DNA of 5,697 nucleotides. It comes from DATDPY01 sp964395765 (GTDB lineage Bacteria; Bacteroidota; Bacteroidia; Cytophagales; Cyclobacteriaceae). Both the position numbers and the translations under genes were made by a program. Positions 4,719-5,697 of this stretch are shown piece by piece. The first letter of the stretch is position 1. Every line of letters starts with the position of its first letter. The stretch is from assembly GCA_964395765.1 (NCBI GenBank), contig CAYNCU010000248.1:1-5697 (forward strand). Direction: 5' to 3'. The notes under the pieces were generated by a model. The model saw only the letters and a list, made by a program, of their open reading frames with translations, made no database searches and had not been told where the DNA came from.

Positions 4719-5403
4719 TATAATACTTGCTGCTGTTGCAGGCAGCATCACCATTTTGCTGGTGACCGGCATTTTACAAAACCGATTTTTCGGACCCGTA
4801 TATGCTGAAGGACAACAGGATTATAATCTTGAATCCAGTGCTATTGACCTTCCTGCATTCAAATACCTGGTGATCCGGAATGAAGCGAATGTCGAAATAT
4901 TATCACCGGGTAAAAACCAGTTGATCCTGAGATATGATAAAGGGGAAGCCATTCCCGTTAATGCCTATCACGTTAGCGGAGATACGCTTTATGTGGGCAA
5001 CCCTGACGATAGTGTGAGAAATAATGCTTATACCCAATTATCGATCCCTCCCATGGATTATGCCAGGATACAGGGTATCAATTCTCATTTCAGGTTTACG
5101 GATTTTTATTCACAACGAATGGCTTTAGCGCTTGATAATGCAGAGGCGGACTTATCCGACGCCCACGGGCAGGATCTTAAGACCTTAGATATGCACGGTC
5201 TTAACGGATCACAAATAAATTCAGGCGAATTTCATGTTGATTCACTCAGTTTGTGGCTGGATGATACCAAAGCCAATATGGGGGGCGTAAAAACCGGTAA
5301 CCTCAGCGGGTCGATAAAAAATCATTCTGAACTGAATATCAAAGACGTCAGCCATTTTGATTTTACAAGAGACGAATCCAGCAAGCTGTCGCATTGGAAT
5401 TAA
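4705..5403 (+). CDS. Membrane-anchored beta-rich protein, GIN (DUF2807/DUF4097)-like, function unknown
   Basis: The 232-residue product begins with an uncleaved-looking signal anchor (hydrophobic about residues 6-24) and then a soluble domain expected in the periplasm. From about residue 50 the sequence runs as short beta strands: FKYLVIRNEANVEILSPGK, LILRYDKG, VSGDTLYVGN, LSIPPMDYARIQG, followed by repeated turns such as LALDNAEADLSDAHG, LDMHGLNGSQINSGEF and VKTGNLSGSIKNHSELNIKD. This regular strand-turn pattern and the opening V-x-I-R-x-x-A-x-V-x-I are typical of the GIN-type beta-helix domains annotated DUF2807 or DUF4097, although the match is by eye and not certain. The gene starts 14 bp inside the GntR gene and has no Shine-Dalgarno, so it should be translationally coupled. 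It is the last gene of the ABC operon. A role at the envelope, perhaps sensing or accessory to the transporter, is inference from position only. Confidence 0.7.
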   Translation: MKTSNIILAAVAGSITILLVTGILQNRFFGPVYAEGQQDYNLESSAIDLPAFKYLVIRNEANVEILSPGKNQLILRYDKGEAIPVNAYHVSGDTLYVGNPDDSVRNNAYTQLSIPPMDYARIQGINSHFRFTDFYSQRMALALDNAEADLSDAHGQDLKTLDMHGLNGSQINSGEFHVDSLSLWLDDTKANMGGVKTGNLSGSIKNHSELNIKDVSHFDFTRDESSKLSHWN

Positions 5404-5435
5404 TAGAAACAGAAAGCAGATAAACAACAATTCAG

Positions 5436-5464
5436 AAAGGGTCTTCGTAAGAAGGCCTTTTTTT
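5436..5464 (+). terminator. Intrinsic terminator of the ABC operon
   Basis: AAAGG (5436-5440) pairs with CCTTT (5456-5460), and CTTC (5443-5446) with GAAG (5451-5454), around a GTAA tetraloop, with a T-G pair and one bulged G between the two stems. The stem runs directly into T4 to give a seven-T tract. It lies 32 bp after the stop of the last operon gene and is a convincing rho-independent terminator. Confidence 0.85.
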
Positions 5465-5486
5465 ATAATCCAGGGAATTTTTTCAC

Positions 5487-5606
5487 CCCGCCTTGAAAGG
5501 CGGGTAGAGAAAGCAACCAAATTGATGCCTATTTTTGGTTTAGTCATCTCGATGAAAAGAAGGTGGGCTGAAAAAGATTTTTTTACATCCCGCCTTGAAA
5601 GGCGGG
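5487..5606. repeat. Pair of identical 18-nt GC hairpins bracketing a structured spacer (REP/BIME-like)
   Basis: CCCGCCTTGAAAGGCGGG occurs identically at 5487-5504 and 5589-5606, each able to form a 7-bp stem (CCCGCCT/AGGCGGG) with a TGAA loop. Both are preceded by a run of six or seven T and two to four other bases, so the repeat unit is longer than the hairpin itself. Between them AACCAAA (5515-5521) and TTTGGTT (5534-5540) form a third hairpin, and CATC-TC-GATG (5545-5554) a fourth small one. They lie after the operon terminator and have no T tract behind them, so they are not terminators. The arrangement resembles dispersed palindromic repeat elements of bacterial intergenic DNA; whether it is dispersed in this genome cannot be seen here. 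Confidence 0.7.
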
Positions 5607-5614
5607 GCATGAGG

Positions 5615-5690
5615 AAACCGGGAACAAATAAATAACAAGGTAATTATACAATAACTGATTTTAAGTGAGGGGCTCAAAACTGCCCGGTTT
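5615..5690. repeat. Long-range inverted repeat near the window end
   Basis: AAACCGGG (5615-5622) and CCCGGTTT (5683-5690) are perfect 8-bp inverse copies 60 nt apart. Inside, GGGC (5670-5673) and GCCC (5682-5685) can make a competing small hairpin, and TAATTATA occurs at 5641-5648 and again at 5690-5697. It might be the leader of a gene beyond the window, a structured RNA, or chance. No open reading frame that I trust is present between 5404 and 5697. Confidence 0.35.
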
Positions 5691-5697
5691 AATTATA

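Noticed and set aside
5487..5606. The twin GC hairpins as additional terminators or as transposon terminal inverted repeats.
   Set aside because: No T tract follows either hairpin on the + strand and no A tract precedes it for the minus strand. Each unit is itself a palindrome, and no transposase or clear target-site duplication is visible between or beside them.
5242..5610. A 122-residue minus strand open frame across the same region.
   Set aside because: It is antisense to the GIN-like gene, reads through the terminator and twin hairpins, and its RLSRR repeats come from the palindromes.
5357..5635. A 92-residue + strand open frame over the end of the last operon gene and the hairpin pair.
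   Set aside because: It starts inside the GIN-like gene in another frame, crosses the operon terminator and derives its repeated RLERR segments from the palindromic repeats. No domain or start signal supports it.

Overview
The window looks like an environmental or anaerobic member of the Bacteroidota. The evidence is moderate AT-richness, almost no Shine-Dalgarno sequences except one, a promoter-like element matching the Bacteroidota -33/-7 pattern (TTG, 19 bp, TAnnTTTA) and an ABC permease with the R-x-R-E-K...LLNPASTFEKYL signature seen in that phylum. Neither genus nor species can be read from this stretch. No rRNA, tRNA, CRISPR array, transposase or phage gene is visible.

Layout, all clear genes on the + strand. 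(1) 1-322: the possible 3' end of an unidentified AT-rich reading frame, then a candidate promoter region. (2) 323-1810: a complete Tat-exported phosphoesterase of the phospholipase C / AcpA superfamily, in the short form that ends right after the catalytic domain. (3) 1881-2246: a small two-helix membrane protein with a C-terminal amphipathic segment, unrecognised. (4) 2247-2727: a 481-bp gap holding a 16-bp perfect palindrome made of three abutting GATC sites, a strong intrinsic terminator, a 12-unit 8-bp tandem repeat, decayed 7-bp repeats, and a promoter with a GntR/YtrA-type operator. (5) 2728-5403: a tightly coupled four-gene operon encoding an ABC ATPase, a six-helix permease, a YtrA-type GntR repressor and a membrane-anchored beta-rich protein resembling the DUF2807/DUF4097 (GIN) class. 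(6) 5404-5697: an intrinsic terminator, then two identical 18-nt GC-rich hairpins 102 bp apart that look like a dispersed repeat element, and a longer-range inverted repeat near the window end.

The operon reads as a self-regulated ABC transport unit. The repressor encoded by the third gene probably binds the inverted repeat lying just upstream of the first gene, over the predicted transcription start. The ATPase and permease form the transporter, and the fourth protein sits at the cell envelope. The two ends of the regulator/transporter cassette share an almost identical 14-bp gene overlap (MKTSN start inside an HEN[QK] stop), and the only strong Shine-Dalgarno sequence precedes the regulator. 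The transported substrate is unknown; in Bacillus, related Ytr-type systems respond to cell-wall-active antibiotics, but this is only an analogy. The phospholipase-like gene and the small membrane gene form a separate unit closed by the terminator at 2315-2344.
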